The notes under the pieces: model-generated | What the model was told of the DNA's origin: nothing | The model's database searches: none | What the model saw: the letters and a program-made list of their open reading frames with translations, nothing else | Part shown: piece after piece, positions 8,482-16,577 of the stretch | Layout: the number at the start of each line of letters is the position of its first letter | Numbering within the stretch: the stretch's first letter is position 1 | Assembly (NCBI RefSeq): GCF_001552075.1 | Contig: NZ_BCQM01000003.1 | Location: 62,001-126,000 of the forward strand | Reading direction: 5' to 3' | DNA: 64,000 nucleotides | DNA from: Arthrobacter luteolus NBRC 107841 | Lineage (GTDB): Bacteria; Actinomycetota; Actinomycetes; Actinomycetales; Micrococcaceae | Program-made: the position numbers and the translations under genes

Positions 8482-8685
8482 ATGGCAACTGGCACCGTGA
8501 AATGGTTCAACTCTGAAAAGGGCTTCGGCTTCATCGAGCCCGACGACGGCAGCGCCGATGTTTTCGCCCACTACTCCGCCATCAATGCGAGCGGCTACCG
8601 CTCCCTCGAAGAGAACCAGAAGGTTAGCTTCGATACCGAACAGGGACCCAAGGGCCCCCAGGCGGTAAACATCCAGGCTGTCTAA
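8482..8685 (+). CDS. cspA: Cold-shock protein (CspA family), copy 2
   Basis: 67-residue cold-shock domain with intact KGFGFI and DVFAHY RNA-binding motifs. It differs from copy 1 at only about five positions, including the ends (QGL in copy 1, QAV here). Its own promoter, leader and terminator show that it is an independent transcription unit. Keeping two near-identical copies suggests gene dosage or different temperature set points of the leaders. Confidence 0.96.
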   Translation: MATGTVKWFNSEKGFGFIEPDDGSADVFAHYSAINASGYRSLEENQKVSFDTEQGPKGPQAVNIQAV

Positions 8686-8722
8686 CTAAGACTTCCGGCC
8701 CCTTTCACGGGCCAGCTGGACG

Positions 8723-8754
8723 CAGATGCAGGACGGATTTCCGTCCTGCATCTG
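8723..8754 (+). terminator. Terminator of cspA copy 2
   Basis: Stem arms CAGATGCAGGACGGA (8723-8737) and its complement (8740-8754), followed by TTGTTTAAAC. The stem core GCAGGACGG also occurs in the terminator of copy 1. Confidence 0.85.
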
Positions 8755-8859
8755 TTGTTTAAACAGCTCTGCCGAACCTGCGGCCGTTTCGCCGGCGGTG
8801 TTTCCTGGGCGGGACGGGATACCTTCCAAAGCCCTCCAGCCGCGCGTACGTTGGCATCC

Positions 8860-9309
8860 ATGGCGACAAACGAGCGGAAAATGACTCCTGCCGACCTGGG
8901 CATCGACCTCGCCGGCGGCGACCCCAGCCAGCTGTACCGCTGGTTCCTGGCCAGCCTGCTGTTCGGCAAGCGCATTCAGCAGGACCTCGCTGCCAGCACC
9001 TGGCACGTGCTGATGGACAACGGGCTGACGAGTCCAGAGAGCTTCGCCTCCGTCAGCCGGGAACGCCTGATGGAGCTCCTGACCGAAGGCGGCTACGTGC
9101 ATTACCGCTGGAAAGAGGACGACGAACTGCACACCGTGATGGCCGGAGTCATTCAGCGCTACGGGTCACTGGAGCAGATGGTCAAAGGCGCCGGCTCCGC
9201 CGAGGAGCTGAAGCGGCGCCTGGAAGAATTCAAGGGCATCGGCCCGGTCACAGCGGGCATCTTCATGGAGTGGATTCCGCAGCAGTACAACGGGACGTAT
9301 CCGGGCTAG
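8860..9309 (+). CDS. Helix-hairpin-helix (endonuclease III-like) protein
   Basis: 149 residues, shorter than a full HhH-GPD glycosylase (about 210). The C-terminal half has the helix-hairpin-helix FKGIGPVTAGIFM, like the LPGVGRKTA motif of endonuclease III, preceded by a helical bundle with LYRWFLASLLFGKRIQ. I do not see the iron-sulphur cysteines or a convincing catalytic Lys/Asp pair, so it may bind DNA without glycosylase activity. The ATG at 8860 (MATNERK) is preferred over upstream starts that overlap the cspA terminator; ATG 8881 is the alternative. Confidence 0.7.
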   Translation: MATNERKMTPADLGIDLAGGDPSQLYRWFLASLLFGKRIQQDLAASTWHVLMDNGLTSPESFASVSRERLMELLTEGGYVHYRWKEDDELHTVMAGVIQRYGSLEQMVKGAGSAEELKRRLEEFKGIGPVTAGIFMEWIPQQYNGTYPG

Positions 9310-9376
9310 CCCTGCGTGGGCTCCGGCGCAGATGACGCGGGCTGTAACAGAACACACATTGGGTCCGGCGTAAGGC

Positions 9377-9382
9377 TATACT
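9377..9382 (+). promoter_or_regulatory. Possible -10 box before the small ORF/PIN pair
   Basis: TATACT, without a clear -35 box. A transcript from here would have a leader of about 110 bases. Its first part holds a stem-loop (GCGGCCG-CCAAG at 9402-9413 with CTTGG-CCGC at 9420-9428), which could also be an operator for an autoregulated pair. Confidence 0.4.
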
Positions 9383-9497
9383 TCCAACAGCTTCAAGAAC
9401 TGCGGCCGCCAAGCTCCGACTTGGCCGCATACCAACCCCACGCTCGTTGGGTGGTTCGGATGAAGAAGCGGCCTGCACTCGCCCCAAGGGGCAACCG

Positions 9498-9671
9498 GTG
9501 CCAGGCAAGAGCACGCCGAAAGGACCGGCGCACGGCGCCGCACCCATGGACACATTTGTTCCCGCACGACCCTCCCTTCACGCAGTCAGCCTCCAGGAGT
9601 ATGAAGCCGTGGTCAGCGGGCGGGAAGCCTTTATCAGCTTCCTGCTCGGCGACCCGGCTGCCGCAGTATGA
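9498..9671 (+). CDS. Small protein upstream of PIN gene, candidate antitoxin
   Basis: 57 codons from a GTG that has the ribosome site AAGGGG (9486-9491) at good spacing. The frame is open further up but without a better start. The N-terminal third is basic and Pro/Gly-rich; the second half (SLQEYEAVVSGREAFISFL) looks helical. Its stop overlaps the start of the PIN gene (ATGA), the arrangement of VapBC-type pairs, yet I recognise no Phd, AbrB or ribbon-helix-helix fold. Calling it an antitoxin rests only on position. Confidence 0.45.
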   Translation: MPGKSTPKGPAHGAAPMDTFVPARPSLHAVSLQEYEAVVSGREAFISFLLGDPAAAV

Positions 9672-10093
9672 GCGCTCCGGCAGGGCTGCTCCTCGATACG
9701 CCGGTCGTCGCGGAGGTGCGCGGCGCGGCCCCGGATCCCGGCGTCGTGGCCTTTCTGCGCAGCCGGAGCCATCTGCGCATATTTGTCTCCGCCCTCACCC
9801 TTGCGGAGCTGGACGCGCAGGAAAGCCCCGACGGATGGCTCGAGGAGTTCATCAACCGGTTTTCCGGGAACATCCTGCCGGTCAGCCACCACGTGGCGGT
9901 GGCGTGGCGGTCGCTGCCCTCCGTCCCGGCGGCGGAGACCGGCGACGCGCGGGAGGCGTTCCGCTCCCTCATCGCGGCCACTGCCATAGAGGCAGGCCTG
10001 ACCGTCGTGACGCACGAAACCGGGGCCTATGAGGCCTATGGTGCACCTGCGGTGAGCCCGTTCAGAAAATTCGGTGCGGCACAAGGGGTGTGA
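9668..10093 (+). CDS. PIN-domain protein (VapC-like), degenerate active site
   Basis: 141 residues of PIN fold. The first acid D10 (LLLDTPVV) and E47 (LTLAELDA) are present. The third acid, normally the Asp in a DALIAATA motif, is Ser100 (RSLIAATA), and the usual TRNxxDF motif reads THETGAY, so two of the four metal-binding positions are altered. Ribonuclease activity is therefore doubtful. It is translationally coupled to the 57-codon ORF before it, and the transporter start follows 87 bases later. It could be a retired toxin, or a PIN protein used for another purpose. Confidence 0.75.
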   Translation: MSAPAGLLLDTPVVAEVRGAAPDPGVVAFLRSRSHLRIFVSALTLAELDAQESPDGWLEEFINRFSGNILPVSHHVAVAWRSLPSVPAAETGDAREAFRSLIAATAIEAGLTVVTHETGAYEAYGAPAVSPFRKFGAAQGV

Positions 10094-10180
10094 GAGAATT
10101 CATTGTCCCGGGTGAGCCCCGGCACATTGCCGCGGCTGCTGTCCCGCCGTGGCCTCCCGCACGATAGGAATCCCAGGCCG

Positions 10181-11485
10181 ATGGCTGAGAACAACGCCCG
10201 CGCGGGTGCCGTCCCGCACTCCGAGCGCGTCGATGACGACGGCGGCGCACCCGCCAAATGGAAGATAGTCGGCCCCGGGCTGGTGGTCGCGGCAACCGGT
10301 GTCGGCGCGGCTGACATGGTCGCGACCCTGGTCGCCGGGTCCCGGTACGGCTACGGGCTGCTGTGGGCTGTCATCCTCGGTGTGATCCTGAAGATCATCC
10401 TGGTCGAAGGCGCCGGCCGCTTCACGCTGGCCACCGGAAAAACCATCTTCGAAGGCTGGCGTTCCCTCGGACGCTGGACCACCTGGTACTTCGGCCCCTA
10501 CATCATGATCTGGGGCTTCGTCTACGGAGCGACGGCGATGTCCTCCGCGGCCCTCCCGCTTGCCGCGGTGTTCCCTGTCCTCCCGCTCTGGGCCTGGGCC
10601 ATCTGCATGGGACTGGCCGGTTTCGTCATGGTCTGGTTCGGCAAGTACGCCACCTTTGAGAAGATCACCGCCGTTCTGGTGGGCCTGATGTTCGTTTCCG
10701 TCGTGGGCCTGGCCATCATCGCTGTGCCGAACATCCCGGAAATGTTCAAGGGCCTCGTCCCGGTCATTCCGGAAGGCGGCGTCGTTTACACCCTGGCGCT
10801 TGCCGGCGGTGTGGGCGGCACGATCACGCTCGCTGCTTACGGTTACTGGCTCCGCGAAAAGGGCTGGTACACGCCCAAGTGGATGAAGGTCATGCGGATC
10901 GACAACTCCATGGCCTACGTCATGACCGGCATCTTTGTGGTGGCCATGCTGATCGTCGGGGCCGAGGTGGTCCGGACCGCCGGCATCTCGCTCAGCGCCG
11001 GCGATGAGGGCCTGCTGGACCTCTATGACGTGCTGAAGGTGGAGTACGGAGACTTCGTCGGCACCGGCTTCCTCGTGGGCTTCTGGGCTGCCTCCTTCTC
11101 CTCGATCATCGGTGTGTGGAACGGCGTCTCGCTGATGTTCGCCGATTTCTGGGGCAACATGCGCGGCAAGGAATCCGGGCACCCGGACACCCGGGTCGGC
11201 GGCAAGTACTTCAAGTTCTACGTCCTCTGGCTGACCTTCCCGCCGATGATCCTGTTCGCGCTGGGCCAGCCGATCGGCCTGATCCTGGCCTACGGTGTCC
11301 TTGGTTCGCTGTTTATGCCGTTCCTTGCCCTGACCCTGCTGGGCCTGCTCAACGGCAAGCGGATTCCGAAGGCCTACGCCAACCGCCTGCACACAAACAT
11401 CGCGCTGGGAATCACCGCCCTGCTGTTCATCATCCTGGGACTGCAGCAGGCCTGGAAGGCGCTGGCCCCGGTCTTCGGCGGCTAA
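10181..11485 (+). CDS. Nramp-related transporter lacking canonical metal motifs
   Basis: 434 residues with about eleven membrane segments. The start of segment 1 (GPGLVVAATG, followed by GSRYGYGLLWA) matches the Nramp layout. However, the metal-binding DPGN of segment 1 is replaced by GAAD, and the MPHN of segment 6 is replaced by LAAY within GGTITLAAYGYWLREKG. Classical Mn/Fe transport by MntH needs these motifs, so the substrate is open: magnesium, as in Nramp-related magnesium transporters, or an organic solute. The ATG at 10181 was chosen over the TTG at 10103 because it follows AGGAA and starts near the first membrane segment. Confidence 0.8.
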   Translation: MAENNARAGAVPHSERVDDDGGAPAKWKIVGPGLVVAATGVGAADMVATLVAGSRYGYGLLWAVILGVILKIILVEGAGRFTLATGKTIFEGWRSLGRWTTWYFGPYIMIWGFVYGATAMSSAALPLAAVFPVLPLWAWAICMGLAGFVMVWFGKYATFEKITAVLVGLMFVSVVGLAIIAVPNIPEMFKGLVPVIPEGGVVYTLALAGGVGGTITLAAYGYWLREKGWYTPKWMKVMRIDNSMAYVMTGIFVVAMLIVGAEVVRTAGISLSAGDEGLLDLYDVLKVEYGDFVGTGFLVGFWAASFSSIIGVWNGVSLMFADFWGNMRGKESGHPDTRVGGKYFKFYVLWLTFPPMILFALGQPIGLILAYGVLGSLFMPFLALTLLGLLNGKRIPKAYANRLHTNIALGITALLFIILGLQQAWKALAPVFGG

Positions 11486-11495
11486 AAACACCCTT

Positions 11496-11570
11496 CCCCC
11501 GTCCGGCCGCAGGCCGGGCGGGGGACGACTGTCCAACTGCCCTGCCGGGGTCAAACGCGGCAGGGCAGTT
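11496..11570 (+). terminator. Two stem-loops after the Nramp-like gene
   Basis: First stem: CCCCCGTCCGGCC (11496-11508) with GGCCGGGCGGGGG (11512-11524). Second stem: AACTGCCCTGCCG (11535-11547) with CGGCAGGGCAGTT (11558-11570), followed by TTAG. The second has the stronger terminator form. Confidence 0.75.
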
Positions 11571-11686
11571 TAGCGTATTCGACGCACTTCCACGAGGGAA
11601 AAACCCGGTTCGAAAATAAGTACCCGGACCCCATCTACGTGCTGCAAACCACCCGTTACTCTTAAGTGGCGAGAGAAGGTTGCAGC

Positions 11687-13171
11687 ATGGAAATCAGCGC
11701 AGCGGGTGGCCTGAATCGTCTGATTGCGGGCCGTTACCGACTCACCGAACCCATAGGCCACGGTGGCATGGCCACCGTCTATCGAGGACAGGATGAAGCT
11801 CTCGGCCGCGATATTGCGGTGAAGCTCTTCCGAGCCAGTGCTGTGGATCCCGACGACGTCGAGCGCCAGGACACGGAAATGCACCTGCTGGCCTCCCTCA
11901 CCCACCCCGGGCTGGTCACCCTGTTTGATGCCGGCAAGGATGATGCCGGCCGCGACGACGGCGCCGCCGGCGAACCGCGTGCCTTCCTGGTCATGGAACT
12001 CATTGATGGTCCGGACCTTCGGAAACGGCTGCGGGACAAACCCGTGCCGGCTGCCGACGTCGCGTATATCGGAGCCGAACTTGCCGGAGCGCTGGCCTAT
12101 ATCCATGCCCGTGGTGTTGTACACCGGGACGTGAAGCCGGCCAATATCCTGCTGCCGCCGGCAATCGCGGGAACTGCCCCGCGGGCCAAGCTCACCGATT
12201 TCGGTATAGCGCGGATGGTGGATGGTGCCCGCATCACGGCAACCGGCGCGACCCTGGGAACCGCCAACTATCTGAGCCCCGAGCAGGCGTCCGGCAGTTC
12301 CGCCTGTGCGTCGTCAGATATCTATTCGCTCGGGCTGGTCCTGCTGGAGAGCGTCACGGGCCGGATCGAATTCGGGGGCAGTGCCGTGGAGGCCGCCGTC
12401 GCGAGGTTGAGCCGTGACCCGGAGATACCAGCAACCCTGGGGCCGATGTGGCGGTCGCTGCTGAGTGCCATGACGGCACGGACCCCGGAGGACAGGCCCA
12501 CGGCAGGAGAAGTATCTGCGTCCCTGCTGGATTTCCGCTGGGCGGGCGCGTCCGCTGCGTTCCGGCCTGCAGATGATGCCGGAGTTCCCGGGCCGGCACA
12601 GGACGCCGCAGCATCGATTGTGTCCGGGGCGGTCGCCGGAACAGCGGGAATGAGTGGAACGGGAGGGACAGCCGGAACCGGTGGCACGGGAACAGCGGGC
12701 CCGGAGCCGGATCAGGAAGCGGCGGACTTTCCAGTACCCGCGGCGCCTGTCCCCGCTGTGGAACAGGCGGCAGCCGCTTATCTATCGGGCGGTGATGGGC
12801 CCGGCCATCCGGATGTCCACACGCCCGCAGCCCCGCCGACACCCCCCTCGATTGGCCTGTTGCCGGTTTCCGCGCCCGTTGGGCGGCGGAACGGCGGGCG
12901 GTGGCGGACCGGCGGGTCACGCCGAAGCAGCGGATCACGGCGGATCAGCGGGTCACGCAGTGCCGTCCAGGGCTACGCGGGGTCCGTCCGCGTGGCTCCC
13001 AGCCGTGCGGTGATTACCGGCCGGGCGCTGCTTGCTGTCCTCGCCATGACGGTGCTGACCGTCGCCGTCGTCCTGGCAGCGGGGCGGGTGGGCGCCGCCG
13101 GCCAAGACCGCTACCCGGTTAATCCCGGGCACATCAGTGGAACAACACCCCAGCCGATCAGCCCGCCGTAG
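11687..13171 (+). CDS. Hanks-type Ser/Thr protein kinase, membrane-anchored
   Basis: 494 residues. The kinase domain spans about 17-290: glycine loop IGHGGMATVY (23-32), ATP lysine K46 (IAVKLF), catalytic HRD at 146-148 with KPAN following, DFG at 171-173, activation segment GTANYLSPEQ (191-200). A disordered Gly/Thr/Pro-rich linker follows, then a membrane segment (LLAVLAMTVLTVAVVLAAG) and a tail of only about 28 residues, with no PASTA repeats. It therefore resembles PknA/PknF-like kinases more than PknB. The ATG has an AGAAGG ribosome site at 11674-11679. There is no phosphatase or FHA gene beside it. Confidence 0.93.
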   Translation: MEISAAGGLNRLIAGRYRLTEPIGHGGMATVYRGQDEALGRDIAVKLFRASAVDPDDVERQDTEMHLLASLTHPGLVTLFDAGKDDAGRDDGAAGEPRAFLVMELIDGPDLRKRLRDKPVPAADVAYIGAELAGALAYIHARGVVHRDVKPANILLPPAIAGTAPRAKLTDFGIARMVDGARITATGATLGTANYLSPEQASGSSACASSDIYSLGLVLLESVTGRIEFGGSAVEAAVARLSRDPEIPATLGPMWRSLLSAMTARTPEDRPTAGEVSASLLDFRWAGASAAFRPADDAGVPGPAQDAAASIVSGAVAGTAGMSGTGGTAGTGGTGTAGPEPDQEAADFPVPAAPVPAVEQAAAAYLSGGDGPGHPDVHTPAAPPTPPSIGLLPVSAPVGRRNGGRWRTGGSRRSSGSRRISGSRSAVQGYAGSVRVAPSRAVITGRALLAVLAMTVLTVAVVLAAGRVGAAGQDRYPVNPGHISGTTPQPISPP

Positions 13172-13213
13172 CCCTGTTTATGCATGGGACCCGGAGTCTC
13201 GCATACTTGTAGA

Positions 13214-13609
13214 ATGACTTTTCCGGTGCTGAACACCTCCGACCGCTGCCCCTGCCTCAGCGGGGACACCTACGGCGGATGCTGCCACCGCTTCCACGCA
13301 GGCAGTGTGCCCGCCCCGACGGCGGAAGCACTGATGCGGTCCCGCTATTCCGCCTTCGTGACCGGAGACAGCAACTATCTGCTCCGCACCTGGCATCCGA
13401 GTGCGCGTCCCGCCCGGCTGGACCTGGATCCGGCACGCGTCTGGCGGCGGCTGGACATCCTGTCCACCCAGGCCGGCGGCCCCCTGGACTCCACCGGCGT
13501 CGTCGCTTTCGCCGCACATTACCGGGAGGATGATGCTCCCGGCGTCCAGAGCGAACGCAGCAGTTTCCTCCGGGAAGCAGGCCGTTGGCTGTATGTGGAT
13601 GGTGAGTAG
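13214..13609 (+). CDS. YchJ-family (UPF0225) metal-binding protein
   Basis: 131 residues. The N-terminus has the SEC-C-like cysteine cluster CPCLSGDTYGGCC followed by His, then the family motif LMRSRYSAFVTGDSNYLLRTWHPS, and an NTF2-like body (VVAFAAHYRE). YchJ-type proteins probably bind zinc; their function is not established. The ATG at 13214 is preferred because the cysteine cluster starts 14 residues later, as in relatives; there is little room for a leader after the kinase gene. Confidence 0.85.
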   Translation: MTFPVLNTSDRCPCLSGDTYGGCCHRFHAGSVPAPTAEALMRSRYSAFVTGDSNYLLRTWHPSARPARLDLDPARVWRRLDILSTQAGGPLDSTGVVAFAAHYREDDAPGVQSERSSFLREAGRWLYVDGE

Positions 13610-13754
13610 CCGTTGAACCTTCCGCGGAGTGCGGCTCCGGCCTAGGGTTAGGGGCAGCCCGGCGGAAGGCTGGCGAAACCGGCACGTGCCGGGAAAGCCG
13701 GCAGCAGCGCTCAGCCGGGCCTGCCCCAGGCCAGACCGAGCGGACGAGGACACC

Positions 13755-14810
13755 ATGAAAGCACTCGTTTACGAAGGACCCGGACAGAAATCCTGGAAGG
13801 ATGTGCCGGACCCGCGCATCCAGGAACCGCGTGATGCGATCGTCCGGATCGACACAACCACCATCTGCGGAACGGACCTCCACATCCTCAAAGGTGATGT
13901 TCCTGCTGTCACTCCCGGGCGGATATTAGGGCACGAGGGCGTCGGCACCGTCACCGAAACCGGAACCGGGGTGAATTCCTTCAAAGCCGGAGACAAGGTC
14001 ATTCTCGCCTGCGTTTCAGCCGATGGCTCCTGCACGTTCTGCAAGGAGGGACTCTATTCCCACTGCCTCGGCGATGAGGGGCAATCCGGGATTGGCTGGA
14101 TTTTCGGGCACCTCATTGACGGCACACAGGCGGAGTACGTCCGGGTGCCCTACGCGGACACTTCGATGTATCTCCTGCCGGAGGGTGTTTCCGAGGAACA
14201 CGGTGTTCTGCTCAGCGACATTTTTCCGACCGGCTTCGAAATCGGCGTGCAGTATGGCCGGACCAAACCGGGCGACGTCGTAGCCGTCGTCGGCGCCGGG
14301 CCGGTTGGCCTTGCTGTCATTGCGACCGCCGGACTCTACGGAGCGGCAAAGATCATCGCCGTTGACCTGGACGCCAACCGGGTGCAGCAGGCGCGGCGCT
14401 TTGGCGCCACACACGGCGTCAATTCGGGGGACCAGGACTGGAAGGAACAGATCCTGGCCCAGACCGATGGCCTGGGCGTGGACGTTGCCGTGGAAGCTGT
14501 CGGCATCCCCGCAACCTTCGACATGTGCACGCAGATCGTGCGGCCGGGCGGCAACGTGGCAAACGTGGGTGTCCACGGCAAACCGGTCAGCTTGGCCCTG
14601 GACCAGCTGTGGATCAGGAACATCGGCATCAGCACCGGTCTGGTCAACACAAATACCCTGTCCATGCTGCTGAAGCTGGTCGCCGAAGGAAAGCTGCCGG
14701 CCGATCAGTTCATCAGCCACCGGTACCCCCTGCAGGACATCATGACCGCCTATGACACCTTCTCCCGGGCAGCGGAAACCGATGCCCTCAAGGTGATTCT
14801 GCAGGCCTGA
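13755..14810 (+). CDS. Zinc-dependent alcohol dehydrogenase
   Basis: 351-residue medium-chain dehydrogenase. Catalytic zinc ligands lie in TTICGTDLH and GHEGVGTV; the Rossmann fold begins VVAVVGAGPVGLAV with the acid of VDLDANR pointing to NAD preference. The segment GWIFGHLIDGTQAEYVRVP is typical of the FdhA/Adh subgroup. In the structural-zinc loop the first cysteine of the usual C-G-x-C-x-x-C is Asp (SADGSCTFC), so only three cysteines remain there. Start ATG follows GACGAGGA. The next gene has its own promoter, so the two dehydrogenases are not an obligate operon. Confidence 0.9.
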   Translation: MKALVYEGPGQKSWKDVPDPRIQEPRDAIVRIDTTTICGTDLHILKGDVPAVTPGRILGHEGVGTVTETGTGVNSFKAGDKVILACVSADGSCTFCKEGLYSHCLGDEGQSGIGWIFGHLIDGTQAEYVRVPYADTSMYLLPEGVSEEHGVLLSDIFPTGFEIGVQYGRTKPGDVVAVVGAGPVGLAVIATAGLYGAAKIIAVDLDANRVQQARRFGATHGVNSGDQDWKEQILAQTDGLGVDVAVEAVGIPATFDMCTQIVRPGGNVANVGVHGKPVSLALDQLWIRNIGISTGLVNTNTLSMLLKLVAEGKLPADQFISHRYPLQDIMTAYDTFSRAAETDALKVILQA

Positions 14811-14829
14811 CGGCACGCGCCGGCTGTTT

Positions 14830-14858
14830 TTGGCGCAATTGTTACCCGGGCAGATAAT
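14830..14858 (+). promoter_or_regulatory. Promoter of the second dehydrogenase
   Basis: TTGGCG (14830-14835), 17-base spacer, GATAAT (14853-14858). The leader would be about 50 bases, ending in the ribosome site AAGAGG before ATG 14914. Confidence 0.6.
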
Positions 14859-14913
14859 GGGGTTCTGCGGCCGCACCCGCAGCCGCAGTTTCCACTGTTA
14901 TAAGAGGTTTGCA

Positions 14914-15939
14914 ATGTCTAACGGCACTACCCGGATGATGATCGCCGGACGCCTGAATGTCGAAACCGGAAAGTTCTCCATGCAGGAAGTTCCGGTGCCG
15001 GACCCAGGCCCCGGTTTCGTCCGTATCAAGGTGGGCGCGGCAGGCGTCTGCCTTTCAGATGTCCACCTGATCCAGGGCCTGCTCCGCCCCAAATTCCTTC
15101 AGGGCGATGAAGTCACGCTTGGCCACGAAGTAGCGGGGACGGTGGATCTCGCCGGACCCGGCGTCACCTCGGTGGCGGCGGGGGACCGCGTAGTGGTCCA
15201 GGCGGGCTACGAGCACAATGGCAGGACTCTCACCATGGGAGTGGATTACGACGGCGGTTGGGCTGAGTATTTGGTAGTCCCGGCCGGTGTGCTGGTCCCG
15301 CTGGGTGACCAAATACCGTTCGACCAGGCATCGATCATTCCGGACGCCGTCTCCACTCCGTGGGGTGCCATTGCCTCCACCGCAGATGTGCGCGCCGGCG
15401 AATCCGTCGGCGTTTGGGGTATCGGCGGGCTGGGCGCCCACGGCGTGCAGCTGCTCCGGCTCATCGGGGCCGCGCCGATTATTGCCGTTGACCCGATTCC
15501 GGAAGCCCGGGAGCGGGCCCTCGCCTTCGGCGCCGACTACGCCCTGGATCCAATGGCAGGGAACTTTGCGGAGGCCATGGCGGCCGCGACCGGTGGACGG
15601 GGGCTGGACGCGGCGCTGGATTTCGCCGGCGTCGACGCGGTCCGGTCCCAGGCACTCGACTGCCTGGGACTGCGCGGGCGGCTGGTGCTCGTGGGCCTCA
15701 GCGGCAAGCCGATGACCATCAGCGACAGCACCGAGTTCTCCTACGCGCGCAAGCAGATCCGCGGGCACTATGGATCCGAGGCCCATCATGTGCCCCAGCT
15801 GGTGTCCCTGGCCCGGCTGGGACGCCTGGACTTTGCCAAGTCCGTCAGTGCGCGGATTCCGCTCGCAGACGCCGAGCAGGCCGTGAAATCCCTGGACGCC
15901 AAGGAAGGTAATCCGATCCGGCTGGTTTTGATTCCCTAA
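14914..15939 (+). CDS. Zinc-binding medium-chain dehydrogenase
   Basis: 341 residues of the alcohol dehydrogenase superfamily. Catalytic region: GVCLSDVHL and LGHEVAGTV; nucleotide-binding region: VGVWGIGGLGAHGVQLL followed by IAVDPIPEAR. The structural four-cysteine loop is absent (VVVQAGYEHNGRTL instead), so at most the catalytic zinc is bound. Oxidation of an alcohol or polyol with NAD(P) is the family reaction; the substrate is unknown. The start is ATG after AAGAGG; longer frames upstream would run into the promoter. Confidence 0.87.
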   Translation: MSNGTTRMMIAGRLNVETGKFSMQEVPVPDPGPGFVRIKVGAAGVCLSDVHLIQGLLRPKFLQGDEVTLGHEVAGTVDLAGPGVTSVAAGDRVVVQAGYEHNGRTLTMGVDYDGGWAEYLVVPAGVLVPLGDQIPFDQASIIPDAVSTPWGAIASTADVRAGESVGVWGIGGLGAHGVQLLRLIGAAPIIAVDPIPEARERALAFGADYALDPMAGNFAEAMAAATGGRGLDAALDFAGVDAVRSQALDCLGLRGRLVLVGLSGKPMTISDSTEFSYARKQIRGHYGSEAHHVPQLVSLARLGRLDFAKSVSARIPLADAEQAVKSLDAKEGNPIRLVLIP

Positions 15940-15958
15940 CTACACAAGCCGCAGTACT

Positions 15959-15994
15959 GAAGGGACCTTCCGCGCGCCTCCGGAAGGCCCCTTC
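15959..15994 (+). terminator. Terminator after the second dehydrogenase
   Basis: Arms GAAGGGACCTTCCG (15959-15972) and CCGGAAGGCCCCTTC (15980-15994) with one bulge, followed by TGTTAT. Confidence 0.7.
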
Positions 15995-16055
15995 TGTTAT
16001 CCGGGTTGCGTTTCATGACGCGTGGGTGCCGGATTTGCGGGACCGGCGGGTATAG

Positions 16056-16076
16056 GAGTTGCCTAATAAGCAACTC
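16056..16076. promoter_or_regulatory. Palindromic operator candidate before the NTF2/NCS1 operon
   Basis: GAGTTGC, seven bases, GCAACTC, an exact 7-bp inverted repeat in an AT-richer stretch 88 bases before the first start codon. Its size fits a dimeric repressor of the GntR or TetR type; no regulator gene is adjacent. Confidence 0.5.
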
Positions 16077-16163
16077 TTGATGTTTAGTAGTCACACTCGT
16101 GTTGCATTGGTGATGCGACCCACAGCCCTGCCCGCCGTTCCGGGCACAGTAAGGATGTCCGCC

Positions 16164-16577
16164 ATGAATCTGACCCGCGATGAGGTCCAAGCCGCTGCCG
16201 AGCGTCTTGTTGCCGCGTTTGCCGCCACCGATACCGAGGCCTACTTCGGTGCCTTCGCCGAAGATGCCACGTTCGTGTTCCACACCGAGCCGGCGCGGCT
16301 GGAGTCACGGAGCGAATACCGTGCCCTCTGGGAGGGCTGGACCGCCGGGGGCTGGGCCATTGAGTCCTGCACCAGCACTAATGCCCGGATCCAGCTCGCC
16401 GGCCCGTCCGCCGTCTTCACCCATGACGTGCACACCGTCGCCGGCACTCCCGGCGCACTGGAAGAGACCCGGGAACGCGAGACCATTGTGTTCGCGCGCT
16501 CCACAGACGGCGCTGTCCTGGCTGTCCATGAACACCTGTCGCCGGCACCCGCGGCCAATGAGAACGAGGCAGCATGA
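16164..16577 (+). CDS. SnoaL/NTF2-like protein (DUF4440 type)
   Basis: 137-residue alpha+beta barrel. Typical elements are the first helices (RDEVQAAAERLVAAFAATDTEAYFGAFAED split by the TDTEAY turn), then ATFVFHTEP, and a C-terminal strand set ending VLAVHEHLS. The AAGG at 16151-16154 points to the ATG at 16164, not the one at 16155. Its stop overlaps the transporter start (ATGA), so it is expressed with the permease. It may be an enzyme or sensor acting on the imported compound; NTF2-like folds serve many roles. Confidence 0.82.
   Translation: MNLTRDEVQAAAERLVAAFAATDTEAYFGAFAEDATFVFHTEPARLESRSEYRALWEGWTAGGWAIESCTSTNARIQLAGPSAVFTHDVHTVAGTPGALEETRERETIVFARSTDGAVLAVHEHLSPAPAANENEAA

Noticed and set aside
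9480-9535. AAGGGGCAACC and CAGGCAA, resembling glycine-riboswitch motifs
   Set aside because: The spacing and pairing do not fit the glycine aptamer, the downstream genes are unrelated to glycine, and the AAGGGG serves well as a ribosome site.
10100-11554. 484-codon minus-strand frame opposite the Nramp-like gene
   Set aside because: Shadow of a membrane-protein gene; composition is Asp/His/Gln-rich as expected for reversed hydrophobic codons.
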